A stretch of 64,000 nt of DNA from Smittia aterrima (taxonomy: Eukaryota; Arthropoda; Insecta; Diptera; Chironomidae): positions 2,552,243-2,616,242 of the forward strand of contig CP093829.1 of NCBI GenBank assembly GCA_033063855.1, in the 5' to 3' direction. Position numbers and translations under genes: made by a program. This document shows positions 23,001-38,000 of the stretch, one piece after another (position 1 is the first letter of the stretch; every line of letters starts with the position of its first letter). Under the pieces are notes generated by a model. That model was not told where the DNA came from and made no database searches. It was given only the letters and a program-made list of their open reading frames with translations.

Positions 23001-26000
23001 TTTCCGTTGTTTCGAATGTTGTTTTAGTTCCATACAAAAAGTTTACAACAATCAGAACTTGGACACGTTTTAGTTGTGTTTTGTTAAAATTCTGATGGAA
23101 GGAAGCGACAATTTAAGCCAAAACATTTTCAATAGCACCAGTACTTGTGTTTTTTGTTTATTTTTTTTCGACTCAATTCATGCAACAGGCATAAACTCTG
23201 ATAATGCTTATTGGCCGAATGACGAGATGTTTGACGATAATTTTAGTAAGCGCTTATCAGAGCATTATTGAGTATCGATGGCCCAAATATTTTGTGCGTG
23301 TTTGTGTGTTTAATGCAATACCAAGCGTTATGGCGTTAAATCCAATTCATGTCGATGAAGGTAAATGTAAAGTTCAAATATGAAAAGAAAAACGAATAAA
23401 TAAAAACTTAGCAATATTTCACCTTCACATTTAAGGTATCAACATCGTTATCTTGTCTATCGTGACCTGTTTCAGGAGGGCTGGGGGTGCTAAGGTTTAG
23501 GATTGATTGGGGAAGGGATTCAAGGGCAATTAGTTTCGTATCATTTGGTGCTTTCATTTCTGTATCGCTTTGAATATTTTCTGACGTTGCATTGGAAGTT
23601 TGCTGTTCGTTATCGATTGGCTCTAATACGTCTTTCGTGAGCTCATCGAGATAATCTTTCACGAGATTTTGAATTGGTTCCGATTGCTTTGGTGTAGGTT
23701 CCGCAATTATTTCGTTTTTAATAGTTTTGAAAATCTCTTGCAAAATTGGCTCGTAACTGAGGCTTTCGCGTTTTTCAGTGGAAACGTTTAGTTGCGCTTC
23801 GTCAATAATTTTATCAGCTGATTCCGTAACAATTTGTTTAATTATAGAAATTCCATTTGAACCAGAAACGTTTTCAGAAATTCGTTCCGCATCAACTGTA
23901 GTTGTATCAATTTGAGGATTTTCAGCAATTTCTTGAGACACGTTTACTTTTTGATCCTCTTTTGATAACAATTCAGGATGATCTTCAACGACAGAACTTT
24001 CAATCATTGTTATGTGGTTCTTTACAATTGATAAAATAGAATGTGCGTTTCCGTCTTCTTCCGTTTCTGTAATTGTTTTCTTGCTCTTGTCGCGTTTCTT
24101 CTTTGGAGCTTTTTCTTTCTTGTCAACGATTTCTGGCTCTTGAACTTTCTCAACAGTTTCAGAAATAATTTCTTTAATTTCTTCGATTGGCTGAGGTTCA
24201 ACTTCTGGTTCCTTGACCGTCTCAACAGTTTCAGTTACAATTTCTTCAACTGGTTGAGGTTCAATAATTTCTTGAATTGGTTCAGGAACAACTTCTGGCG
24301 CAGCAATTGTTTGGAAGCTTTGAGATTCAACTGTGATGAACATTTCAGTCGTTGATCTCACGGTTTCAGAAGGCTTTTGTTCTTCGTGACCGACGATTTC
24401 AGCGAAAGTTTGGTCAAACTCTGGATTGCGAACATCATGAGAGTCAAGTCTCTGGAAGACGCTCATTGGATCGTGAGCTGGAGCTTCATCAGAGTCGGTT
24501 GATTTAGTTTTCTTGCTCTTGTCGCGTTTCTTCTTTGGAGCTTTTTCTTTCTTGTCAACGATTTCTGGCTCTTGAACTTTCTCAACAGTTTCAGAAATAA
24601 TTTCTTTAATTTCTTCGATTGGCTGAGGTTCAACTTCTGGTTCCTTGACCGTCTCAACAGTTTCAGTTACAATTTCTTCAACTGGTTGAGGTTCAATAAT
24701 TTCTTGAATTGGTTCAGGAACAACTTCTGGCGCAGCAATTGTTTGGAAGCTTTGAGATTCAACTGTGATGAACATTTCAGTCGTTGATCTCACGGTTTCA
24801 GAAGGCTTTTGTTCTTCATGACCGACGATTTCAGCGAAAGTTTGGTCAAACTCTGGATTGCGAACATCATGAGAGTCAAGTCTCTGGAAGACGCTCATTG
24901 GATCGTGAGCTGGAGCTTCATCAGAGTCGGTTGATTTAGTTTTCTTGCTCTTGTCGCGTTTCTTCTTTGGAGCTTTTTCTTTCTTTTCAACGATTTCTGG
25001 CTCTTGAACTTTCTCAACAGTTTCAGAAATAATTTCTTTAATTTCTTCGATTGGCTGAGGTTCAACTTCTGGTTCCTTGACCGTCTCAACAGTTTCAGTT
25101 ACAATTTCTTCAACTGGTTGAGGTTCAATAATTTCTTGAATTGGTTCAGGAACAACTTCTGGCGCAGCAATTGTTTGGAAGCTTTGAGATTCAACTGTGA
25201 TGAACATTTCAGTCGTTGATCTCACGGTTTCAGAAGGCTTTTGTTCTTCATGACCGACGATTTCAGCGAAAGTTTGGTCAAACTCTGGATTGCGAACATC
25301 ATGAGAGTCAAGTCTCTGGAAGACGCTCATTGGATCGTGAGCTGGAGCTTCATCAGAGTCGGTTGATTTAGTTTTCTTGCTCTTGTCGCGTTTCTTCTTT
25401 GGAGCTTTTTCTTTCTTTTCAACGATTTCTGGCTCTTGAATTTTCTCAACAGTTTCAGAAATAATTTCTTTAATTTCTTCGATTGGCTGAGGTTCAACTT
25501 CTGGTTCCTTGACCGTCTCAACAGTTTCAGTTACAATTTCTTCAACTGGTTGAGGTTCAATAATTTCTTGAATTGGTTCAGGAACAACTTCTGGCGCAGC
25601 AATTGTTTGGAAGCTTTGAGATTCAACTGTGATAAACATTTCAGTCATTGATCTCACTGTTTCAGAAGGCTTTTGTTCTTCATGACCGACGATTTCAGCG
25701 AAAGTTTGGTCAAACTCTGGATTGCGAACATCATGAGAGTCAAGTCTCTGGAAGACGCTCATTGGATCGTGAGCTGGAGCTTCATCAGAGTCGGTTGATT
25801 TAGTTTTCTTGCTCTTGTCGCGTTTCTTCTTTGGAGCTTTTTCTTTCTTGTCAACGATTTCTGGCTCTTGAACTTTCTCAACAGTTTCAGAAATAATTTC
25901 TTTAATTTCTTCGATTGGCTGAGGTTCAACTTCTGGTTCCTTGACCGTCTCAACAGTTTCAGTTACAATTTCTTCAACTGGTTGAGGTTCAATAATTTCT

Positions 26001-29000
26001 TGAATTGGTTCAGGAACAACTTCTGGCGCAGCAATTGTTTGGAAGCTTTGAGATTCAACTGTGATGAACATTTCAGTCGTTGATCTCACGGTTTCAGAAG
26101 GCTTTTGTTCTTCATGACCGACGATTTCAGCGAAAGTTTGGTCAAACTCTGGATTGCGAACATCATGAGAGTCAAGTCTCTGGAAGACGCTCATTGGATC
26201 GTGAGCTGGAGCTTCATCAGAGTCGGTTGATTTAGTTTTCTTGCTCTTGTCGCGTTTCTTCTTTGGAGCTTTTTCTTTCTTGTCAACGATTTCTGGCTCT
26301 TGAACTTTCTCAACAGTTTCAGAAATAATTTCTTTAATTTCTTCGATTGGCTGAGGTTCAACTTCTGGTTCCTTGACCGTCTCAACAGTTTCAGTTACAA
26401 TTTCTTCAACTGGTTGAGGTTCAATAATTTCTTGAATTGGTTCAGGAACAACTTCTGGCGCAGCAATTGTTTGGAAGCTTTGAGATTCAACTGTGATGAA
26501 CATTTCAGTCGTTGATCTCACGGTTTCAGAAGGCTTTTGTTCTTCATGACCGACGATTTCAGCGAAAGTTTGGTCAAACTCTGGATTGCGAACATCATGA
26601 GAGTCAAGTCTCTGGAAGACGCTCATTGGATCGTGAGCTGGAGCTTCATCAGAGTCGGTTGATTTAGTTTTCTTGCTCTTGTCGCGTTTCTTCTTTGGAG
26701 CTTTTTCTTTCTTTTCAACGATTTCTGGCTCTTGAACTTTCTCAACAGTTTCAGAAATAATTTCTTTAATTTCTTCGATTGGCTGAGGTTCAACTTCTGG
26801 TTCCTTGACCGTCTCAACAGTTTCAGTTACAATTTCTTCAACTGGTTGAGGTTCAATAATTTCTTGAATTGGTTCAGGAACAACTTCTGGCGCAGCAATT
26901 GTTTGGAAGCTTTGAGATTCAACTGTGATGAACATTTCAGTCGTTGATCTCACGGTTTCAGAAGGCTTTTGTTCTTCATGACCGACGATTTCAGCGAAAG
27001 TTTGGTCAAACTCTGGATTGCGAACATCATGAGAGTCAAGTCTCTGGAAGACGCTCATTGGATCGTGAGCTGGAGCTTCATCAGAGTCGGTTGATTTAGT
27101 TTTCTTGCTCTTGTCGCGTTTCTTCTTTGGAGCTTTTTCTTTCTTGTCAACGATTTCTGGCTCTTGAACTTTCAACAGTTTCAGAAATAATTTCTTTAAT
27201 TTCTTCGATTGGCTGAGGTTCAACTTCTGGTTCCTTGACCGTCTCAACAGTTTCAGTTACAATTTCTTCAACTGGTTGAGGTTCAATAATTTCTTGAATT
27301 GGTTCAGGAACAACTTCTGGCGCAGCAATTGTTTGGAAGCTTTGAGATTCAACTGTGATGAACATTTCAGTCGTTGATCTCACGGTTTCAGAAGGCTTTT
27401 GTTCTTCATGACCGACGATTTCAGCGAAAGTTTGGTCAAACTCTGGATTGCGAACATCATGAGAGTCAAGTCTCTGGAAGACGCTCATTGGATCGTGAGC
27501 TGGAGCTTCATCAGAGTCGGTTGATTTAGTTTTCTTGCTCTTGTCGCGTTTCTTCTTTGGAGCTTTTTCTTTCTTGTCAACGATTTCTGGCTCTTGAACT
27601 TTCTCAACAGTTTCAGAAATAATTTCTTTAATTTCTTCGATTGGCTGAGGTTCAACTTCTGGTTCCTTGACCGTCTCAACAGTTTCAGTTACAATTTCTT
27701 CAACTGGTTGAGGTTCAATAATTTCTTGAATTGGTTCAGGAACAACTTCTGGCGCAGCAATTGTTTGGAAGCTTTGAGATTCAACTGTGATGAACATTTC
27801 AGTCGTTGATCTCACGGTTTCAGAAGGCTTTTGTTCTTCATGACCGACGATTTCAGCGAAAGTTTGGTCAAACTCTGGATTGCGAACATCATGAGAGTCA
27901 AGTCTCTGGAAGACGCTCATTGGATCGTGAGCTGGAGCTTCATCAGAGTCGGTTGATTTAGTTTTCTTGCTCTTGTCGCGTTTCTTCTTTGGAGCTTTTT
28001 CTTTCTTGTTCAACGATTTCTGGCTCTTGAATTTTCTCAACAGTTTCAGAAATAATTTCTTTAATTTCTTCGATTGGCTGAGGTTCAACTTCTGGTTCCT
28101 TGACCGTCTCAACAGTTTCAGTTACAATTTCTTCAACTGGTTGAGGTTCAATAATTTCTTGAATTGGTTCAGGAACAACTTCTGGCGCAGCAATTGTTTG
28201 GAAGCTTTGAGATTCAACTGTGATGAACATTTCAGTCGTTGATCTCACGGTTTCAGAAGGCTTTTGTTCTTCATGACCGACGATTTCAGCGAAAGTTTGG
28301 TCAAACTCTGGATTGCGAACATCATGAGAGTCAAGTCTCTGGAAGACGCTCATTGGATCGTGAGCTGGAGCTTCATCAGAGTCGGTTGATTTAGTTTTCT
28401 TGCTCTTGTCGCGTTTCTTCTTTGGAGCTTTTTCTTTCTTGTCAACGATTTCTGGCTCTTGAACTTTTCTCAACAGTTTCAGAAATAATTTCTTTAATTT
28501 CTTCGATTGGCTGAGGTTCAACTTCTGGTTCCTTGACCGTCTCAACAGTTTCAGTTACAATTTCTTCAACTGGTTGAGGTTCAATAATTTCTTGAATTGG
28601 TTCAGGAACAACTTCTGGCGCAGCAATTGTTTGGAAGCTTTGAGATTCAACTGTGATGAACATTTCAGTCGTTGATCTCACGGTTTCAGAAGGCTTTTGT
28701 TCTTCATGACCGACGATTTCAGCGAAAGTTTGGTCAAACTCTGGATTGCGAACATCATGAGAGTCAAGTCTCTGGAAGACGCTCATTGGATCGTGAGCTG
28801 GAGCTTCATCAGAGTCGGTTGATTTAGTTTTCTTGCTCTTGTCGCGTTTCTTCTTTGGAGCTTTTTCTTTCTTGTCAACGATTTCTGGCTCTTGAATTTT
28901 CTCAACAGTTTCAGAAATAATTTCTTTAATTTCTTCGATTGGCTGAGGTTCAACTTCTGGTTCCTTGACCGTCTCAACAGTTTCAGTTACAATTTCTTCA

Positions 29001-32000
29001 ACTGGTTGAGGTTCAATAATTTCTTGAATTGGTTCAGGAACAACTTCTGGCGCAGCAATTGTTTGGAAGCTTTGAGATTCAACTGTGATGAACATTTCAG
29101 TCGTTGATCTCACGGTTTCAGAAGGCTTTTGTTCTTCATGACCGACGATTTCAGCGAAAGTTTGGTCAAACTCTGGATTGCGAACATCATGAGAGTCAAG
29201 TCTCTGGAAGACGCTCATTGGATCGTGAGCTGGAGCTTCATCAGAGTCGGTTGATTTAGTTTTCTTGCTCTTGTCGCGTTTCTTCTTTGGAGCTTTTTCT
29301 TTCTTGTCAACGATTTCTGGCTCTTGAACTTTCAACAGTTTCAGAAATAATTTCTTTAATTTCTTCGATTGGCTGAGGTTCAACTTCTGGTTCCTTGACC
29401 GTCTCAACAGTTTCAGTTACAATTTCTTCAACTGGTTGAGGTTCAATAATTTCTTGAATTGGTTCAGGAACAACTTCTGGCGCAGCAATTGTTTGGAAGC
29501 TTTGAGATTCAACTGTGATGAACATTTCAGTCGTTGATCTCACGGTTTCAGAAGGCTTTTGTTCTTCATGACCGACGATTTCAGCGAAAGTTTGGTCAAA
29601 CTCTGGATTGCGAACATCATGAGAGTCAAGTCTCTGGAAGACGCTCATTGGATCGTGAGCTGGAGCTTCATCAGAGTCGGTTGATTTAGTTTTCTTGCTC
29701 TTGTCGCGTTTCTTCTTTGGAGCTTTTTCTTTCTTTTCAGCGATTTCTGGCTCTTGAATTTTCTCAACAGTTTCAGAAATAATTTCTTTAATTTCTTCGA
29801 TTGGCTGAGGTTCAACTTCTGGTTCCTTGACCGTCTCAACAGTTTCAGTTACAATTTCTTCAACTGGTTGAGGTTCAATAATTTCTTGAATTGGTTCAGG
29901 AACAACTTCTGGCGCAGCAATTGTTTGGAAGCTTTGAGATTCAACTGTGATGAACATTTCAGTCGTTGATCTCACGGTTTCAGAAGGCTTTTGTTCTTCA
30001 TGACCGACGATTTCAGCGAAAGTTTGGTCAAACTCTGGATTGCGAACATCATGAGAGTCAAGTCTCTGGAAGACGCTCATTGGATCGTGAGCTGGAGCTT
30101 CATCAGAGTCGGTTGATTTAGTTTTCTTGCTCTTGTCGCGTTTCTTCTTTGGAGCTTTTTCTTTCTTTTCGGCGATTTCTGGCTCTTGAACTTTGTTTCA
30201 GAAATAATTTCTTTAATTTCTTCGATTGGCTGAGGTTCAACTTCTGGTTCCTTGACCGTCTCAACAGTTTCAGTTACAATTTCTTCAACTGGTTGAGGTT
30301 CAATAATTTCTTGAATTGGTTCAGGAACAACTTCTGGCGCAGCAATTGTTTGGAAGCTTTGAGATTCAACTGTGATGAACATTTCAGTCGTTGATCTCAC
30401 GGTTTCAGAAGGCTTTTGTTCTTCATGACCGACGATTTCAGCGAAAGTTTGGTCAAACTCTGGATTGCGAACATCATGAGAGTCAAGTCTCTGGAAGACG
30501 CTCATTGGATCGTGAGCTGGAGCTTCATCAGAGTCGGTTGATTTAGTTTTCTTGCTCTTGTCGCGTTTCTTCTTTGGAGCTTTTTCTTTCTTTTCGGCGA
30601 TTTCTGGCTCTTGAATTTTCTCAACAGTTTCAGAAATAATTTCTTTAATTTCTTCGATTGGCTGAGGTTCAACTTCTGGTTCCTTGACCGTCTCAACAGT
30701 TTCAGTTACAATTTCTTCAACTGGTTGAGGTTCAATAATTTCTTGAATTGGTTCAGGAACAACTTCTGGCGCAGCAATTGTTTGGAAGCTTTGAGATTCA
30801 ACTGTGATGAACATTTCAGTCGTTGATCTCACGGTTTCAGAAGGCTTTTGTTCTTCATGACCGACGATTTCAGCGAAAGTTTGGTCAAACTCTGGATTGC
30901 GAACATCATGAGAGTCAAGTCTCTGGAAGACGCTCATTGGATCGTGAGCTGGAGCTTCATCAGAGTCGGTTGATTTAGTTTTCTTGCTCTTGTCGCGTTT
31001 CTTCTTTGGAGCTTTTTCTTTCTTTTCAACGATTTCTGGCTCTTGAACTTTCTCAACAGTTTCAGAAATAATTTCTTTAATTTCTTCGATTGGCTGAGGT
31101 TCAACTTCTGGTTCCTTGACCGTCTCAACAGTTTCAGTTACAATTTCTTCAACTGGTTGAGGTTCAATAATTTCTTGAATTGGTTCAGGAACAACTTCTG
31201 GCGCAGCAATTGTTTGGAAGCTTTGAGATTCAACTGTGATGAACATTTCAGTCGTTGATCTCACGGTTTCAGAAGGCTTTTGTTCTTCATGACCGACGAT
31301 TTCAGCGAAAGTTTGGTCAAACTCTGGATTGCGAACATCATGAGAGTCAAGTCTCTGGAAGACGCTCATTGGATCGTGAGCTGGAGCTTCATCAGAGTCG
31401 GTTGATTTAGTTTTCTTGCTCTTGTCGCGTTTCTTCTTTGGAGCTTTTTCTTTCTTTTCAACGATTTCTGGCTCTTGAATTTTCTCAACAGTTTCAGAAA
31501 TAATTTCTTTAATTTCTTCGATTGGCTGAGGTTCAACTTCTGGTTCCTTGACCGTCTCAACAGTTTCAGTTACAATTTCTTCAACTGGTTGAGGTTCAAT
31601 AATTTCTTGAATTGGTTCAGGAACAACTTCTGGCGCAGCAATTGTTTGGAAGCTTTGAGATTCAACTGTGATGAACATTTCAGTCGTTGATCTCACGGTT
31701 TCAGAAGGCTTTTGTTCTTCATGACCGACGATTTCAGCGAAAGTTTGGTCAAACTCTGGATTGCGAACATCATGAGAGTCAAGTCTCTGGAAGACGCTCA
31801 TTGGATCGTGAGCTGGAGCTTCATCAGAGTCGGTTGATTTAGTTTTCTTGCTCTTGTCGCGTTTCTTCTTTGGAGCTTTTTCTTTCTTTTCAACGATTTC
31901 TGGCTCTTGAATTTTCTCAACAGTTTCAGAAATAATTTCTTTAATTTCTTCGATTGGCTGAGGTTCAACTTCTGGTTCCTTGACCGTCTCAACAGTTTCA

Positions 32001-35000
32001 GTTACAATTTCTTCAACTGGTTGAGGTTCAATAATTTCTTGAATTGGTTCAGGAACAACTTCTGGCGCAGCAATTGTTTGGAAGCTTTGAGATTCAACTG
32101 TGATGAACATTTCAGTCGTTGATCTCACGGTTTCAGAAGGCTTTTGTTCTTCATGACCGACGATTTCAGCGAAAGTTTGGTCAAACTCTGGATTGCGAAC
32201 ATCATGAGAGTCAAGTCTCTGGAAGACGCTCATTGGATCGTGAGCTGGAGCTTCATCAGAGTCGGTTGATTTAGTTTTCTTGCTCTTGTCGCGTTTCTTC
32301 TTTGGAGCTTTTTCTTTCTTTTCAGCGATTTCTGGCTCTTGAATTTTCTCAACAGTTTCAGAAATAATTTCTTTAATTTCTTCGATTGGCTGAGGTTCAA
32401 CTTCTGGTTCCTTGACCGTCTCAACAGTTTCAGTTACAATTTCTTCAACTGGTTGAGGTTCAATAATTTCTTGAATTGGTTCAGGAACAACTTCTGGCGC
32501 AGCAATTGTTTGGAAGCTTTGAGATTCAACTGTGATGAACATATTAGTCTGTTCAGAAATTTTATCTGATTTGAAGTTATTTTCATAGTCTTCATCCTTA
32601 TCAGTTGGTTTCGTATAGATTTCATTTTCTTTTTCTTCTTTTTGAACAATTTCGTTGATCAATTCGTTAATCTCAGCAATGTCAATGAACTGAGATTCAG
32701 AGGCGACGATTTCATTCCAATCTTCAATATTTTCTTTCGTGATTTCGGATGGTGATTGTGAAAGATCTTGCGTTTCTTTACTTACGGTTTCATTGATCTT
32801 TTCGTCGCTTTGCGCATTATCATTAAAATTATTTAAGTTATCAATTGAAGTTTCATTATAATTTTTTGTTTCATCGTATACTTGTGCTGTTTCTTGGCTA
32901 ACAATAATATCGCTCGCTCTATCTTCGAGAACGTTAAAAACGTCCACAACGTTTTCGACAATTTCAACGGAGTCTTTATAAAGGGAACTTGATACACACT
33001 CGACAGAGGACTCGACAGGGGATTCAATAAACTGTTGAGGGGATACAGGGAAATAATCAAGGGAACTAACTTTTTCAACAACATTTTCACTGACACTTTC
33101 CACTTTTTCACTCGCTGTCGCTGGAATGTTGGCAATATCGTCAAGTTGAGTTTCGTAAATGCTTTCGGGTTTGCTTGTTTCATCATCGACGGTGATGAAC
33201 GTTTGGCGCTCAGTATTAATAAATGCATCAGTTTCAGAGATTACATCGGAAATAATTTCACTCTTGAGGCATTCATCAATTACATTTTTTGAGGTAGCTT
33301 CGGTATCAAAAGCAGATTCGATTGGAATGTCTTTTACTTCACAATATTCGTCAACGGTAGCGATGTTTTCGTCAATCTCATTTTCACTTTGAGAAGTTTT
33401 CTTCGATTTCTTGTTACGTTTTCTCTTTTTCTTGATTTGATCATCAGAACTGTGATCATCAACCTGAGTAATAACTTCAGGAGCCGGGACTTCACTAACA
33501 ATAGTTACAACAATTTCTGTTGGTTTAGTTTTCTTGTTCTTTTTCTTGGAGTCTTTTGAAGATTTAACCAAAGTAACATTTTCAATCGTCATTTTATCGT
33601 TTTCGGATTCTAGTTCAACGACACTTTGTTTTGGCTCAATTTTATCACTTTGTTTTGTTTTCTTATCTTTCTTTTTCTGTGGAACATTATCGGTCGGTTG
33701 AGAAATGAGGCTTGGCTTAATAATTTCTGATTGAACGTCAACATTATTTGTTGAATCAGTTTTTATATGAGTTTCTGCCACTAGGAATAAATTGATGTCA
33801 TCAATGGCTTTACGAGATTTTTTGCTTGGGCGTTTTTTCTGTTCTCTTATCGGAAGTTTTTGTGTGTCGTCGCTCGTAGATTCATTGGAAACTTTTTTCT
33901 CGACAGCTTTTCTTGGCGCTGGAGTAGGTTTCTCAACAACACGTGGAGCTGGTTCTCTGCGTGTTGGTTGAGGCGAACGCAATGGTTGTGCACTAGACAT
34001 CGTTGGCGCTGGAAGATTTTCTTTCAACATATTAGCCCAAGAGAATTGTTGTTGAGGCTGAGGTTGCTGAACAGGAGCAGGTTTAACGAACTCTTGTTGA
34101 TAAACAATTTCTTGTTTTTTTGGAGGAATCATTTCTTTTGCGTAATCTTCAAAGTGAGGAATTTTTGGGTCAGGGAATTCCTCAAGAACGTAATCTTCTT
34201 GAAGAAATTCAAATTGCGGCGGAGATGGCATTCTTTGAATTGGGTTTCTGAAGGGTTCATAAGGTCTATATGCTTCCATTGGCTCTGGCTCTTCGATAGG
34301 CTCGGGCTGTTTAACTGGCAAAGGCACAACTTTTTGTTGAACATTGAGGGCGGTGTAAGAGCTCTTTGGAGGTTCATATCTTGGAATCGGTTTTCCATCA
34401 GCACCAATAACAACTTCCGCATAAGTTTTATCATGATTCCAAACACTTGGAATTTGTCGTCCGTCGTGTTTACTGAATATCGACATCAAATCACTTTCTT
34501 GCAATTCAGATGGTGCAACGTAATGTTGTTTTGGTTCTTTTGTCTTTGCTCGTTTCGGTTTCGGAGATTTTTCTTTCTTTTGCTTAGATTTCTTTGAGCT
34601 TTCAGGTTCTTGAGCAACGTTCAATTGAATCTTATTAACTTCGTTCATTATAGCGCCAATAACTTCTTGTTCAGATTGATTTCCCAATTCAATTTCAACT
34701 TCATCTTTAAAGCTTGTGACGGACAGTTTTTCTGTAGATGATATATTATCAAAAGTATCTGAATCTTTTAACGAAGCTTCAAATTTATCGTCAGCAGCAG
34801 GAATTTCTGCTTCGAATCCGTTATTGTATAATCTGTTTTCATCATATTGTGTATTAGCGATTGTCCCACAAATAAAAACTCGTGGCTGCTCGACATTTTC
34901 AATATGTTGGGACCAAGAATATTCCGTATCCAGTTTTTCTGGGTAAGCCTGATTATCGTAAGGACGATGCTCAAAGATATCATTATCAGGAACAGGTCGC

Positions 35001-38000
35001 TCAAAGGTTTTCGTTTCAACGGTGGTGATAGTTTCGGTCATTGATTTCATAGTTTTAGAAGGCTTTTGATCTTCGTGTCCGACGATATCAGCGAAAGTTT
35101 GATTGAACTCTGGATTGCGAATATCATGAGAGTCAAGTCTCTGGAAGACGCTCATTGGATCGTGAGCTGAAGCTTCATCAGAGTCGGTTGATTTAGTTTT
35201 CTTGCTCTTGTCGCGTTTCTTCTTTGGAGCTTTTTCTTTCTTTTCAACGATTTCTGGCTCTTGAACTTTCTCAACAGTTTCAGAAATAATTTCTTTAATT
35301 TCTTCGATTGGCTGAGGTTCAACTTCTGGTTCCTTGACCGTCTCAACAGTTTCAGTTACAATTTCTTCAACTGGTTGAGGTTCAATAATTTCTTGAATTG
35401 GTTCAGGAACAACTTCTGGCGCAGCAATTGTTTGGAAGCTTTGAGATTCAACTGTGATGAACATTTCAGTCGTTGATCTCACGGTTTCAGAAGGCTTTTG
35501 TTCTTCGTGACCGACGATTTCAGCGAAAGTTTGGTCAAACTCTGGATTGCGAACATCATGAGAGTCAAGTCTCTGGAAGACGCTCATTGGATCGTGAGCT
35601 GGAGCTTCATCAGAGTCGGTTGATTTAGTTTTCTTGCTCTTGTCGCGTTTCTTCTTTGGAGCTTTTTCTTTCTTTTCAATGATTTCTGGCTCTTGAACTT
35701 TCTCAACAGTTTCAGAAATAATTTCTTTAATTTCTTCGATTGGCTGAGGTTCAACTTCTGGTTCCTTGACCGTCTCAACAGTTTCAGTTACAATTTCTTC
35801 AACTGGTTGAGGTTCAATAATTTCTTGAATTGGTTCAGGAACAACTTCTGGCGCAGCAATTGTTTGGAAGCTTTGAGATTCAACTGTGATGAACATTTCA
35901 GTCGTTGATCTCACGGTTTCAGAAGGCTTTTGTTCTTCGTGACCGACGATTTCAGCGAAAGTTTGGTCAAACTCTGGATTGCGAACATCATGAGAGTCAA
36001 GTCTCTGGAAGACGCTCATTGGATCGTGAGCTGGAGCTTCATCAGAGTCGGTTGATTTAGTTTTCTTGCTCTTGTCGCGTTTCTTCTTTGGAGCTTTTTC
36101 TTTCTTTTCAACGATTTCTGGCTCTTGAACTTTCTCAACAGTTTCAGAAATAATTTCTTTAATTTCTTCGATTGGCTGAGGTTCAACTTCTGGTTCCTTG
36201 ACCGTCTCAACAGTTTCAGTTACAATTTCTTCAACTGGTTGAGGTTCAATAATTTCTTGAATTGGTTCAGGAACAACTTCTGGCGCAGCAATTGTTTGGA
36301 AGCTTTGAGATTCAACTGTGATGAACATTTCAGTCGTTGATCTCACGGTTTCAGAAGGCTTTTGTTCTTCGTGACCGACGACATCAGCGAAAGTTTGGTC
36401 GAACTCTGGATTGCGAACATCATGAGAGTCAAGTCTCTGGAAGACGCTCATTGGATCGTGAGCTGGAGCTTCATCAGAGTCGGTTGATTTAGTTTTCTTG
36501 CTCTTGTCGCGTTTCTTCTTTGGAGCTTTTTCTTTCTTGTCAACGATTTCTGGCTCTTGAACTTTCTCAACAGTTTCAGAAATAATTTCTTTAATTTCTT
36601 CGATTGGCTGAGGTTCAACTTCTGGTTCCTTGACCGTCTCAACAGTTTCAGTTACAATTTCTTCAACTGGTTGAGGTTCAATAATTTCTTGAATTGGTTC
36701 AGGAACAACTTCTGGCGCAGCAATTGTTTGGAAGCTTTGAGATTCAACTGTGATGAACATTTCAGTCGTTGATCTCACGGTTTCAGAAGGCTTTTGTTCT
36801 TCGTGACCGACGACATCAGCGAAAGTTTGGTCGAACTCTGGATTGCGAACATCATGAGAGTCAAGTCTCTGGAAGACGCTCATTGGATCGTGAGCTGGAG
36901 CTTCATCAGAGTCGGTTGATTTAGTTTTCTTGCTCTTGTCGCGTTTCTTCTTTGGAGCTTTTTCTTTCTTTTCAACGATTTCTGGCTCTTGAACTTTCTC
37001 AACAGTTTCAGAAATAATTTCTTTAATTTCTTCGATTGGCTGAGGTTCAACTTCTGGTTCCTTGACCGTCTCAATAGTTTCAGTTACAATTTCTTCAACT
37101 CGTTGAGGTTCAATAATTTCTTGAATTGGTTCAGGAACAACTTCTGGCGCAGCAATTGTTTGGAAGCTTTGAGATTCAACTGTGATGAACATTTCAGTCG
37201 TTGATCTCACGGTTTCAGAAGGCTTTTGTTCTTCGTGACCGACGACATCAGCGAAAGTTTGGTCGAACTCTGGATTGCGAACATCATGAGAGTCAAGTCT
37301 CTGGAAGACGCTCATTGGATCGTGAGCTGGAGCTTCATCAGAGTCGGTTGATTTAGTTTTCTTGCTCTTGTCGCGTTTCTTCTTTGGAGCTTTTTCTTTC
37401 TTTTCAACGATTTCTGGCTCTTGAACTTTCTCAACAGTTTCAGAAATAATTTCTTTAATTTCTTCGATTGGCTGAGGTTCAACTTCTGGTTCCTTGACCG
37501 TCTCAACAGTTTCAGTTACAATTTCTTCAACTGGTTGAGGTTCAATAATTTCTTGAATTGGTTCAGGAACAACTTCTGGCGCAGCAATTGTTTGGAAGCT
37601 TTGAGATTCAACTGTGATGAACATTTCAGTCGTTGATCTCACGGTTTCAGAAGGCTTTTGTTCTTCGTGACCGACGACATCAGCGAAAGTTTGGTCGAAC
37701 TCTGGATTGCGAACATCATGAGAGTCAAGTCTCTGGAAGACGCTCATTGGATCGTGAGCTGGAGCTTCATCAGAGTCGGTTGATTTAGTTTTCTTGCTCT
37801 TGTCGCGTTTCTTCTTTGGAGCTTTTTCTTTCTTGTCAACGATTTCTGGCTCTTGAACTTTCTCAACAGTTTCAGAAATAATTTCTTTAATTTCTTCGAT
37901 TGGCTGAGGTTCAACTTCTGGTTCCTTGACCGTCTCAATAGTTTCAGTTACAATTTCTTCAACTGGTTGAGGTTCAATAATTTCTTGAATTGGTTCAGGA

